From: Eubacterium sp. UBA3720
GTDB lineage: Bacteria > Bacillota > Clostridia > Lachnospirales > Lachnospiraceae
Assembly: GCA_002371335.1 (NCBI GenBank)
Contig: DFHP01000153.1
Location: 1 to 24,897 of the forward strand
Length of the DNA stretch: 24,897 nt
Reading direction: 5' to 3'
Positions 1-7,090 of this stretch are shown here, in pieces; within the stretch, counting starts at the first letter, position 1; the number at the start of each line of letters is the position of its first letter. The notes under the pieces are model-generated. The model was given only the letters and a program-made list of their open reading frames with translations, was not told the DNA's origin and ran no database searches. The translations under genes and the position numbers were made by a program.

Positions 1-90
1 TTTATCAGTTAATCACAAAATCCCTTGTAATCGGGAAATTTTTTTGATGATTCAAACAATCTGCACAAGCATTAACCTGTAAATGATTAT

Positions 91-118
91 GCCCGGCCGC
101 ATTCAGATGCAGCCGGGC
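91..118 (-). terminator. Putative hairpin terminator after echF
   Basis: A GC-rich inverted repeat lies 50 bp past the echF stop codon. GCCCGGC (91-97) pairs with GCCGGGC (112-118), and an inner GCAT/ATGC pair closes on a TCAG tetraloop; there is one mismatch in the stem. On the minus strand the hairpin is followed by AT-rich sequence but no real T-run, so it may be an imperfect intrinsic terminator or an mRNA 3'-end stabiliser of the ech transcript. Confidence 0.45.
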
Positions 119-167
119 AATAACATACCTTTTTCCCGAGGATCATTTCCGGTCTTATTCTGCCGAT

Positions 168-710
168 TTATTTCTCTTCAGCTTTTTCGGCTTCCGGTTT
201 TGCTGCAGAGGGCTGTCCTTTGCTGTCTGCTTCAGAAGCAGCTTTCTCAGCTGCTGCTTTCTCAGCCGCTGCCTTTGCAGCCGCTGCTTTGGCTGCTGCC
301 GCTTTCTTTGCTGCGGCGGCTCTTTCTGCCTGAAGTCTCTTCTGCTCGGCTTCTTTTGCCATCTGTTCTTCGGATTTCTTATATTCCACTTCTGATTTTC
401 CAGGCATCGGTTCCTGGTAGCCCGGTACCATAAACAGGCACTTCTTAGGACATTTTTCAACGCAGAAACCACATGCGATACAATCAAAACGATCAATAGT
501 CCATGTGCCGGCGTTTTTGTTTACCTTCAGCGCTCCGGGAGGACACGCTCTGGTGCACATTCCGCATCCGATACAGTTGTCTATATCGATTTCTATATGT
601 CCTCTGCTTCGCTCAGGATAATTATATGGCTCGGCAGGATAGTTTACCGTTACCGGTTTTGAAAACAGATTCTTAATGATCGTAGGTGCAAACTTTAATA
701 TCTTTCCCAT
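168..710 (-). CDS. echF: Ech hydrogenase ferredoxin-like subunit EchF with Ala/Lys-rich tail
   Basis: This is the electron-transfer subunit of the Ech hydrogenase. It should pass electrons from soluble ferredoxin towards the EchC/EchE core on the cytoplasmic face of the membrane. The 180-residue protein has two classical 4Fe-4S motifs, CxxCxxCxxxCP at C46/C49/C52/C56 and C77/C80/C83/C87, with an extra C91. The start at 710 is preferred over the upstream in-frame ATG at 758 because an AGGCGGTGG-type ribosome binding site precedes it and because 758 lies inside echE. It begins 16 bp after the echE stop. The oddity is the region from about residue 111 to the end: roughly 70 residues of Lys, Glu and Ala, including AAAK/AAAE heptad-like runs, which the ferredoxin fold does not need. 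It should be helical and highly charged. Subunit identity is well supported by operon order; the role of the tail is unknown. Confidence 0.92.
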   Translation of the reverse strand: MGKILKFAPTIIKNLFSKPVTVNYPAEPYNYPERSRGHIEIDIDNCIGCGMCTRACPPGALKVNKNAGTWTIDRFDCIACGFCVEKCPKKCLFMVPGYQEPMPGKSEVEYKKSEEQMAKEAEQKRLQAERAAAAKKAAAAKAAAAKAAAEKAAAEKAASEADSKGQPSAAKPEAEKAEEK

Positions 711-726
711 CTTTCCACCGCCTTTC

Positions 727-1806
727 TTACCGCTCTGTACAGCTGATACATGGATCAATGGTCAGAATTGCAAGACCGACATCAGATAATTCACAACCCT
801 TGAGAATATGTGCAAGTCCGGGCAGGTTTGCGAACGTTGGCGTACGCAGTCTGAATCTGTCCAGATTCTTCTTTCCGCTGGTCTTGATGTAATATACCGC
901 CTCGCCTCTTGGCTGCTCAAGACGTACGAACGCCTCTCCGTTCGGATTGCCTTTGACAGGAAGTACGATCTCTCCGCCCGGCATCTTTGAAAAGGCCTGG
1001 CGTATGATATCGAACGACTGGAACACTTCCATCATACGTACATAACATCTGGCAAAATGATCGCCGTCATTGCTTACGATCGGCTCAAAATCAATATCGC
1101 CGTATGCACAGTATCCCATCTTTCTCATATCTGTGGCTATTCCGCTTGCCCGCATAAACGGACCGCAGCAGCCGAGTTCATATGCATCTTCTTTTGACAG
1201 AACGCCGACGCCTTTTGTTCTTGCCTGAACCGAATAATCTTCAAAGAATGTATCCTTGATCTCAAGCAGCTGTTTCTCCATTGTATCGATCGTGGAAAGA
1301 ATGACCTTTTCCATTTCCGGAGTGATGTCCTTAAGAACGCCTCCGACTTTATTTACAGAACTGATGAGACGGCCTCCCGTGGTCATTTCTACCATATCAA
1401 GGATCTTCTCTCGGATCTGCCAGCACTGATAGAACAGACTTTCAAATCCGAAAGCATCTGCCAGAAGTCCCAGCCAAAGCAGGTGGCTGTGGATACGGCT
1501 GAACTCGCACCATACTGTTCTCAGATATTTTGCCCGATCCGGTACCTCACAGTCAAAAATCTTTTCCAGCGTGGTGATATAACCCATGCCATGCATGAAA
1601 GAGCAGATACCGCATGTTCTTTCGATAACATACTGCATCGTCTCCCAGTCTTTCTTCTCAGTCAGACTTTCAAGACCGCGGTGTACAAATCCGATATTCG
1701 GGATCGCCTCAACTACTTTTTCATCTTCTATTACCAGATCCAGATGGACCGGTTCCGGAAGTACCGGATGCTGCGGACCATAAGGAATGACGCTTCTCTT
1801 ACCCAT
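727..1806 (-). CDS. echE: Ech hydrogenase large (catalytic) subunit EchE
   Basis: The [NiFe] catalytic subunit of a group 4 energy-converting hydrogenase, homologous to NuoD of complex I. It reduces protons to H2 with electrons from ferredoxin, or runs in reverse. It is 359 residues. The proximal nickel motif RTCGIC gives C65 and C68, and the distal motif DPCISC gives C353 and C356. These four cysteines separate it from NuoD. The protein ends three residues after the last cysteine (TER), so there is no C-terminal peptide for a maturation endopeptidase to remove; as I recall, Ech and CooH large subunits are known for this. Its ATG directly follows the echD TAA with no gap, implying translational coupling. 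Hyp maturation genes are needed for the metal centre but are absent from the window. Confidence 0.96.
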   Translation of the reverse strand: MGKRSVIPYGPQHPVLPEPVHLDLVIEDEKVVEAIPNIGFVHRGLESLTEKKDWETMQYVIERTCGICSFMHGMGYITTLEKIFDCEVPDRAKYLRTVWCEFSRIHSHLLWLGLLADAFGFESLFYQCWQIREKILDMVEMTTGGRLISSVNKVGGVLKDITPEMEKVILSTIDTMEKQLLEIKDTFFEDYSVQARTKGVGVLSKEDAYELGCCGPFMRASGIATDMRKMGYCAYGDIDFEPIVSNDGDHFARCYVRMMEVFQSFDIIRQAFSKMPGGEIVLPVKGNPNGEAFVRLEQPRGEAVYYIKTSGKKNLDRFRLRTPTFANLPGLAHILKGCELSDVGLAILTIDPCISCTER

Positions 1807-2178
1807 TTAATTACCCTCCTTTGGTCCAAGCGGTGCCTTCGCATTAATTCTGTAGAGCTTATTGTCATAGTCCAGATTTATCATTTTGATCTTAACGCCG
1901 AAGAGCTCTTTCATCTCGTTTTCATAGAATACCGCAGCCGGAATGATCTCTGAGATGCTCGGAACCTCCGTGTCCACATCAATTACCACACGCAGTGTAA
2001 TAAACTCATATGTGTTAAGATCGGTAAATGAATAACTCAGCTCATATTTCTCGTTAATGTAAGCCGCACACGCCTGCGAAATACGATAACCATTTGTTTT
2101 GAACTCCATCACCTTCGGAAGAAGTTCGGTAACATCAATATCAATCAACACATCTGCCGGATTAATTATCTCTGCCAT
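1807..2178 (-). CDS. echD: Ech hydrogenase subunit EchD (NuoC-like)
   Basis: A 123-residue protein in the position and size of EchD, related to the 30-kDa NuoC subunit of complex I. It is a peripheral, non-redox subunit that helps assemble the small and large hydrogenase subunits. Visible support is modest: a short alpha/beta protein with a central stretch resembling the NuoC core (YSFTDLNTYEFITLRVVID) and a C-terminal part around the YENEMKELFGVKI segment, which matches the family's conserved acidic ELFG-type motif. It has no cysteine clusters. Its start overlaps the echC stop as TAATG, and its stop abuts the echE start, so expression of echC, echD and echE should be coupled. Identity rests mainly on operon position plus the ELFG region. 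Confidence 0.9.
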   Translation of the reverse strand: MAEIINPADVLIDIDVTELLPKVMEFKTNGYRISQACAAYINEKYELSYSFTDLNTYEFITLRVVIDVDTEVPSISEIIPAAVFYENEMKELFGVKIKMINLDYDNKLYRINAKAPLGPKEGN

Positions 2179-2645
2179 TATAATTCCTCCCCTCTTCCGT
2201 TTTTGCCGGATTTTCTGAGCGCGTCATGTTCATCGGATCTTTCCTGGAAGAGTGCTACAGCCTTGACAATTCCGTCTATGATAGACTGTGGTCTTGCCGC
2301 GCATCCTGGAACATAAATGTCTACAGGAATAACTGTGTCCGCTCCGCCGTAAACATTATAGCACTCTTTGAATACTCCGCCTGTACATGCACAGACGCCG
2401 ACTGCTACAACGACCTTAGGCCTTGGCATCTGGTCATATAACTGTTTTACTACTTCCGCATTCTGAGAGTTGATACTTCCGGTTATCAGAAGAATATCTG
2501 CCTGCATCGGATCTCCGGTGTTCATAACGCCGAAACGCTCTGCGTCGTATACTGGTGTCAGGCAGGCCAGCACCTCAATATCACAACCATTACAGCTGGA
2601 TCCATCGTAATGGAGCAGCCACGGTGATCTTTTTACTTTTCCCAT
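2178..2645 (-). CDS. echC: Ech hydrogenase small subunit EchC (NuoB-like)
   Basis: The small hydrogenase subunit, homologous to NuoB, which holds the proximal [4Fe-4S] cluster and passes electrons to the Ni-Fe site in EchE. It has 155 residues. Cluster ligands are visible as C18 and C21 (SSCNGCDIEV), a cysteine in the GVCACTGGVF segment, and a cysteine in VPGCAARP, the usual NuoB/EchC arrangement. The last 20 residues are charged and poorly conserved. The ATG at 2645 follows the echB stop by 15 bp with a GGAGG-like site between them (AGGATTAAT). It overlaps echD by one base. It lies on the cytoplasmic side and has no transmembrane segment. Confidence 0.95.
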   Translation of the reverse strand: MGKVKRSPWLLHYDGSSCNGCDIEVLACLTPVYDAERFGVMNTGDPMQADILLITGSINSQNAEVVKQLYDQMPRPKVVVAVGVCACTGGVFKECYNVYGGADTVIPVDIYVPGCAARPQSIIDGIVKAVALFQERSDEHDALRKSGKNGRGEEL

Positions 2646-2660
2646 ATTAATCCTCCATTA

Positions 2661-3530
2661 TCAGATCAGCATCAGAACCAGAAGGTTGACGCCTGCTGTG
2701 CAAAGTGTAAATATCCATGTGATCTTAAGCATCTGCTGCCATTTCAGCCGGGCATTTGTATTATCGATCAGGATCTCTGCAAAGTATACAATTACAACCA
2801 GAACGATAGCGGCAATGATGCTCCACCACTGTGAGTTCAGTACGAACAGCGCCACAACTCCCAGAAGAAATACGTTTTCGTACCACTCTGTCACCTGGAA
2901 CATGGCCAGATTTCCGGCACCCATTTCGGTGGTCAGACCTTTTACCAGCTCCTGATGCATATGATGTGATGTGGCGGTATCAAAAGGTGATTTTCTCATC
3001 TTTATGGTCATGATAAACACGAACGCCAGAAAGAATCCGGGCATTTTGAAAAGATAAATGCTGTCGCTCATTGCTATTTTGTCCACATAAAATGTACCCG
3101 AAGCAAGATAAAAACCTACGCAGGTCAGGATGACCGCCGGCTCATATGCCATCATCTGAATAAGCTCTCTGGACGCGCCGATGGAGCTGTACGGAGAACT
3201 TGTCACTACTGCAGCAAAATAAAGGAAAGTAGCGGCTGTAGAGAGAATAAAGAAACATAACAGGATATCCTGTCCGGCAAAGAACATTGCGCCTGTGACT
3301 ACCATCAGAAGGAAGTATGTCATCAGAAGAAATGTCTGCGCTCTGTTTACTGCGATCACCTGTTTGCTGAACAGTTTTCTGACATCATAAAACGGCTGCA
3401 GTATCGGAGGACCGACACGTCTCTGCATTCTCGCGGCGATCTTTCTGTCGATACCTTCAAGCAGACCGCCGATCAGCGGTCCCAGAATAATATAAAGAAT
3501 TACACAGATCACTCTTGATGTTATTGTCAT
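2661..3530 (-). CDS. echB: Ech hydrogenase membrane subunit EchB (NuoH-like)
   Basis: An integral membrane subunit homologous to NuoH that anchors the soluble hydrogenase module and helps couple electron transfer to ion translocation. I place the start at 3530 (protein begins MTITSRVICV, 289 residues). This ATG overlaps the echA stop as ATGA and has GGAGGTGCTTT just before it; the longer upstream reading would add 40 charged residues encoded inside echA. About eight hydrophobic segments can be read. Family hallmarks include the loop after the first segment (GIDRKIAARMQRRVGPP, then QPFYDVRKLFSKQ), the acidic/polar loop with KSPFD and HHMHQELVKG, and the C-terminal AEILIDNTNARLKW. All fit EchB rather than a formate hydrogenlyase or Nuo version. 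Confidence 0.94.
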   Translation of the reverse strand: MTITSRVICVILYIILGPLIGGLLEGIDRKIAARMQRRVGPPILQPFYDVRKLFSKQVIAVNRAQTFLLMTYFLLMVVTGAMFFAGQDILLCFFILSTAATFLYFAAVVTSSPYSSIGASRELIQMMAYEPAVILTCVGFYLASGTFYVDKIAMSDSIYLFKMPGFFLAFVFIMTIKMRKSPFDTATSHHMHQELVKGLTTEMGAGNLAMFQVTEWYENVFLLGVVALFVLNSQWWSIIAAIVLVVIVYFAEILIDNTNARLKWQQMLKITWIFTLCTAGVNLLVLMLI

Positions 3531-5449
3531 AAAGCACCTCCGATCGCCATACATATCATTACGATCACGGCAACGATCGCAACCATCTGAGATGGAACCA
3601 TGATTTTTTCTTCGCCGCAGACGTTTTCGAAGTAATAATTGGACATCCACAGCTGCTTTTCATTACCAAAGGAATCAATGAAGCCTGTGTTTGTTCCTGT
3701 ATTAATTCCATTCATGTACGCAAGTTTTACATTGTGCTTTCTCTCTTTTCCGATTCTCCATGCGATAAGAGGGATCAGGAATACGACTACTACGATTCCC
3801 ACCAGAGAATAAAGCACCATTGTCGGAATGACCGGCGCATATGATCCGTAAGTGTCCAGAACGATGCCTTTTACCAATGTATCAGACAGGAACGGGAACA
3901 CTATGCAAAGCGCGATCATAAGGACAGCATGTACCGTAAGCGAAAGATTCTCTCCCGGTTTGGTAATATCCTTTATCTCGGAATGGATCACATTATGCGT
4001 CGGCGAGATGATCTTTCCGAGCCATTTTGTCCAGTAGAAAGCTGTAGTGGCACTACCGAACGCGATCAGAAGAGCAACTACGATGTCTCTCTCGTCCACT
4101 GCCGCGCGGAGGGCTGACCATTTGGAAACCAGCATTCCAAACGGAGCAAGGAACATGGCAGCTATACCAATAAACATAAATATTGCCAGCTTAGGCACAC
4201 GATAGATCAGTCCGTGCATGCTCTCGATATCTCTGCTGTGTGTCGTATTCTCTGTAGCTCCGACATCCTGGAAAAGGAGAGATTTAGAAATAGCATGGAA
4301 GATCATCAGGAAGATACCTGCCCACAATGTCTCTTTTTTTCCGATGCCAGCACAGGCCACCATCAGTCCCAGGTTGGATATGGTAGAAAATGCCAGGACC
4401 TTCTTTGCGTCTGTCTGGGCTATGGCCATTATGGACGCCATGAGGAATGTAAATCCGCCGACAAGAGCGATCATAGTTCCCGTAGCTCTTCCGCCCATTG
4501 CAGGGGAAAGTCTGTAAAGAATATAAATACCGGCTTTTACCATAGTAGCCGAATGCAGCAGTGCCGAAGATGGCGTCGGTGCGACCATCGCTCCCATAAG
4601 CCATGTGGAAAATGGCAGCTGAGCTGATTTCGTCAGAGCTGCAAACGCGATAAGCGTAACTGCGAGAAGCGCATATACATCGGAATTCTGGACCACCTGA
4701 TAAACGAGACCGGAAATAGATCCGAGCTGTGTCATATATCCGAATACGACTACGCCCGCGCTCAGGCCGCATCCTCCCAGAAGGTTCATCCACAGCGCCC
4801 GGAAGGCATTGTTGATCGCTTCATCCGTACGCGTATATCCGATCAGCATGAATGAGCATACGCTGGTCGTCTCCCAGAAAAGAATAAGCCACAGAAGACT
4901 GTCAGTCATAACGAATCCAAACATAGCGCCAAGGAAGGCAAAGAGCAGCATAAAGAAATAATATCTTCTGTCTTCCACATCCTTATAGTGCTTATGGTAT
5001 CCGTCCATATAGCCGATGGCATAAATAACGATCAGGCTTCCGATAATACCGATGATCAGGACCATCAATACTGTCAGCGTATCGATCCTGACACGTGCCA
5101 TTGCCTTTAATTCCGGACCGGTCAGCTCATAATAAGCTACTGCAAGGGTCGGAATGATCGACAATAAACATATCCAGTATTTACGATACTTGAAACAAAG
5201 AACGGTAACAAGGACCATCAGGGCCAGTTCTCCTGCAAGAATCAGATGGTCAACCATTCCCTCGCTTCCATACAACGAGATCCTAGTACTGCCGTTCGTA
5301 AGCCACTGCATGAAAAGAACGATCGCACCGGCCATTATAACAGCCGCGCCAATATATGCGATCGCCGCCTGAAGCTTCTTTTCCCTGATGACAAACATCA
5401 GGAAAGCCATGACTAACGGAAAGCAGATCAGAAATGGTACAATAAACAT
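3527..5449 (-). CDS. echA: Ech hydrogenase membrane subunit EchA (NuoL/antiporter-like)
   Basis: The largest membrane subunit of Ech, homologous to NuoL and Mrp-type antiporter subunits; it is thought to carry the proton or sodium channel. I choose the ATG at 5449 (MFIVPFLICF, 640 residues) because AAAGGAGAAAAGGAG precedes it; the in-frame ATG at 5467 has no ribosome binding site. The protein is almost entirely hydrophobic helices. It keeps the two charged residues typical of the pumping family: a glutamate in the LILFWETTSVCSF helix and a lysine in LLHSATMVKAGIYILY. It is the first gene of the ech operon, 130 bp from the upstream dus gene. The coupling ion cannot be decided from sequence alone. 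Confidence 0.95.
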   Translation of the reverse strand: MFIVPFLICFPLVMAFLMFVIREKKLQAAIAYIGAAVIMAGAIVLFMQWLTNGSTRISLYGSEGMVDHLILAGELALMVLVTVLCFKYRKYWICLLSIIPTLAVAYYELTGPELKAMARVRIDTLTVLMVLIIGIIGSLIVIYAIGYMDGYHKHYKDVEDRRYYFFMLLFAFLGAMFGFVMTDSLLWLILFWETTSVCSFMLIGYTRTDEAINNAFRALWMNLLGGCGLSAGVVVFGYMTQLGSISGLVYQVVQNSDVYALLAVTLIAFAALTKSAQLPFSTWLMGAMVAPTPSSALLHSATMVKAGIYILYRLSPAMGGRATGTMIALVGGFTFLMASIMAIAQTDAKKVLAFSTISNLGLMVACAGIGKKETLWAGIFLMIFHAISKSLLFQDVGATENTTHSRDIESMHGLIYRVPKLAIFMFIGIAAMFLAPFGMLVSKWSALRAAVDERDIVVALLIAFGSATTAFYWTKWLGKIISPTHNVIHSEIKDITKPGENLSLTVHAVLMIALCIVFPFLSDTLVKGIVLDTYGSYAPVIPTMVLYSLVGIVVVVFLIPLIAWRIGKERKHNVKLAYMNGINTGTNTGFIDSFGNEKQLWMSNYYFENVCGEEKIMVPSQMVAIVAVIVMICMAIGGAL

Positions 5450-5491
5450 CTCCTTTTCTCCTTTCATTCATAAGAATACCTGTTATAGTTT

Positions 5492-5519
5492 ATTGTAACA
5501 TTTTGTCGAAATGAATCAA
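5492..5519 (-). promoter_or_regulatory. Putative sigma-A promoter of the ech operon
   Basis: On the minus strand, TTGATT (5514-5519) and TACAAT (5492-5497) are separated by 16 bp, about 43 bp upstream of the echA start. An overlapping alternative is TTCGAC with TATAAC 17 bp downstream. The surrounding 110 bp between dus and echA are strongly AT-rich. No terminator was seen after dus, so some read-through into ech is possible. Confidence 0.5.
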
Positions 5520-5578
5520 TCTATTTCTTTAGAATTTATTTAGAAAATTATTTTAATATACATGTTTTTATACATTTT

Positions 5579-6556
5579 TTAAAACATCCCGCAGAGACCG
5601 TTTTCCGCATTGTCCAGGAGAGGAAGCCTGAGCATAGCCCCGACAGCTTCACGGTAGTCTTCCGGAAACTTTGATTTCTGTATTTTTTTCAGTTCCCTGC
5701 GGCAGCCGGCAAACAGATGATTAAGATAGGTCCAGTTTTCTTTCATTCTGCCAACGGCAGTCCTTCCTTTATCCGGGTAAGCCTCGAGATATCCGCAGAA
5801 GATCATTTCCAGATATTCTTCCAATTCTTTTTTCTCCAGAGGTTTTCCGCCCTTCATCTTTCTCGCAAGAGCCGGATCCGCGATCAGGCCTCTTCCTGTC
5901 ATGACTGCCTCAGTCTGCGGAAACATTTCTCTGAACATCTGATAATCTTCCATGGAATAAATATTTCCGTTAAAACAAAGATCGTGTGACGAGATCTCCG
6001 TTACACGGCGAAAAGCATCCAGCCGGGGAAGGCCTTTATACATATCATTCCTCGTCCTTGCGTGAACGATCACTTCGGAAAAAGGATACCTTTCATATAT
6101 CTCAAAGATCCGTTCAAGTTCATCCTCGCTTTCCATTCCCAGCCTGGTCTTAACGGAAAGATTTATATTGTCATTCGCGATCCCCTCAAAGATTTCCTCC
6201 AGAAACGTCTCAAGCTGATCAGGTGCCGAAAGAAGTCCTGCTCCTCTTTTTTTCGGCACCACAGTCTGGGAAGGGCATCCAAGATTGAGGTTTACCTCCT
6301 CATATCCAAGCCATGACAGCGTCCTCGCACATTTCACAAAGCTTTCAGAATCATTTGACAGGATCTGCGGTACTGCCGGCACTCCTTCGTTATTCTCAGG
6401 AGACAGTTCCCTCAATTCTTTTGATTTATACTTTCCCGTAGGATGCGTCACCACAAAAGGCATATAGTATTTATCGATTCCTCCAAACAACTGATGATGC
6501 GCTTTCCTGTATACATATCCCGTCAGCCCCTCCATAGGAGCACAGTATATCCTCAT
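5579..6556 (-). CDS. tRNA-dihydrouridine synthase family protein
   Basis: A flavin-dependent enzyme that reduces uridine to dihydrouridine in the D-loop of tRNA. At 325 residues it matches the Dus family. Hallmarks in order are APMEGLTG at the N-terminus (FMN phosphate side of the TIM barrel), NLNLGCP with the expected catalytic C94, SVKTRLG around residue 135, VHARTR, FNGNI and MTGRGLIADP. The C-terminal third is the helical tRNA-binding domain. The usual NGDI motif reads NGNI here. An excellent GGAGGAG ribosome binding site precedes the ATG. It follows a cysteine-rich small protein by 13 bp and should be co-transcribed with it. Which Dus subtype (A, B, C or a Firmicute-specific group) it belongs to is not clear by eye, so no symbol is given. 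Confidence 0.92.
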   Translation of the reverse strand: MRIYCAPMEGLTGYVYRKAHHQLFGGIDKYYMPFVVTHPTGKYKSKELRELSPENNEGVPAVPQILSNDSESFVKCARTLSWLGYEEVNLNLGCPSQTVVPKKRGAGLLSAPDQLETFLEEIFEGIANDNINLSVKTRLGMESEDELERIFEIYERYPFSEVIVHARTRNDMYKGLPRLDAFRRVTEISSHDLCFNGNIYSMEDYQMFREMFPQTEAVMTGRGLIADPALARKMKGGKPLEKKELEEYLEMIFCGYLEAYPDKGRTAVGRMKENWTYLNHLFAGCRRELKKIQKSKFPEDYREAVGAMLRLPLLDNAENGLCGMF

Positions 6557-6569
6557 TTATCTCCTCCGA

Positions 6570-6854
6570 TTATTTCTCCGTGTCTTTCTTTCTCTTCTCT
6601 GCTTCTTCCCGCATAAAGCCGCGTATCTTTTCCATCATCTTCTCATAATTTTCCTTTCTGTGAGGGAAAAGGCAGTCCGTGCAGTCCTTAACTCCCGATC
6701 CTGTGATCTTAAAGCTTCCTCCGCATTTATCTCCCAGAAAATATAGCGGGCAATAGCAGAACAGGCAGTTAAACTCGTCATCCTCAAGCCCCTTGTGGCA
6801 GGGGAAAAATTCGCATTCTCTGTGATTAAAAAATTTATAATGTTCAGAACTCAT
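6570..6854 (-). CDS. Cysteine-rich small domain (putative metal-binding) protein
   Basis: A 94-residue soluble protein with eight cysteines (CEFFPCHK, CLFCYCP, CGG, CTDC). It resembles the cysteine-rich small domain (Pfam zf-like, PF04071), whose opening YKFFNHRECEFFPCHK is characteristic. Such proteins probably bind zinc or an Fe-S cluster; their function is not established. The C-terminus is a charged helix rich in Glu and Lys. AAGGGG lies upstream of the ATG as ribosome binding site. It is the first gene of a two-gene unit with the downstream tRNA-dihydrouridine synthase, which might hint at a role with tRNA or redox metabolism, but that is guilt by association only. Confidence 0.8.
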   Translation of the reverse strand: MSSEHYKFFNHRECEFFPCHKGLEDDEFNCLFCYCPLYFLGDKCGGSFKITGSGVKDCTDCLFPHRKENYEKMMEKIRGFMREEAEKRKKDTEK

Positions 6855-6977
6855 TTTATTCTTACCCCTTAATGCGTTTTAAAACAACAGAATCCGTAGT
6901 ATAATATCTATTGGCAGAATATTATGTGTGTTTCTTATATTTTTTCTATAAATTACGGCACTTTATTCGCATGTGTC

Positions 6978-7006
6978 TTGCACTTTATAAGTTTTGCTTA
7001 TAAAAT
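6978..7006 (+). promoter_or_regulatory. Putative sigma-A promoter of the membrane pyrophosphatase gene
   Basis: TTGCAC (6978-6983) and TAAAAT (7001-7006) are separated by exactly 17 bp. Transcription would begin near 7013, giving a 5' leader of about 78 nt that contains the hairpin at 7022-7063. Confidence 0.6.
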
Positions 7007-7021
7007 ATTATACATAAGCAT

Positions 7022-7063
7022 TATGATATCGGGGGCAAAGGGTATTTTGACTCCGGCATCATA
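7022..7063 (+). other. Long hairpin in the 5' leader of the pyrophosphatase gene
   Basis: Positions 7022-7039 pair with 7046-7063: an outer TATGAT/ATCATA stem, an A-C mismatch, a GC-rich middle with two G-U wobbles, a G-A mismatch, then CAAA/TTTG closing on a GGGTAT hexaloop. A second small hairpin, AATTC-TCA-GAATT (7065-7077), runs right up to the GGAGG ribosome binding site at 7078-7082. I did not recognise a known riboswitch. The arrangement would suit translational or stability control. Confidence 0.55.
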
Positions 7064-7090
7064 GAATTCTCAGAATTGGAGGTATCATAT

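Noticed and set aside
168..5449. Respiratory complex I (nuo) fragment
   Set aside because: Gene order fits Ech, the set has only six subunits, and EchE retains all four nickel-binding cysteines that NuoD lacks.
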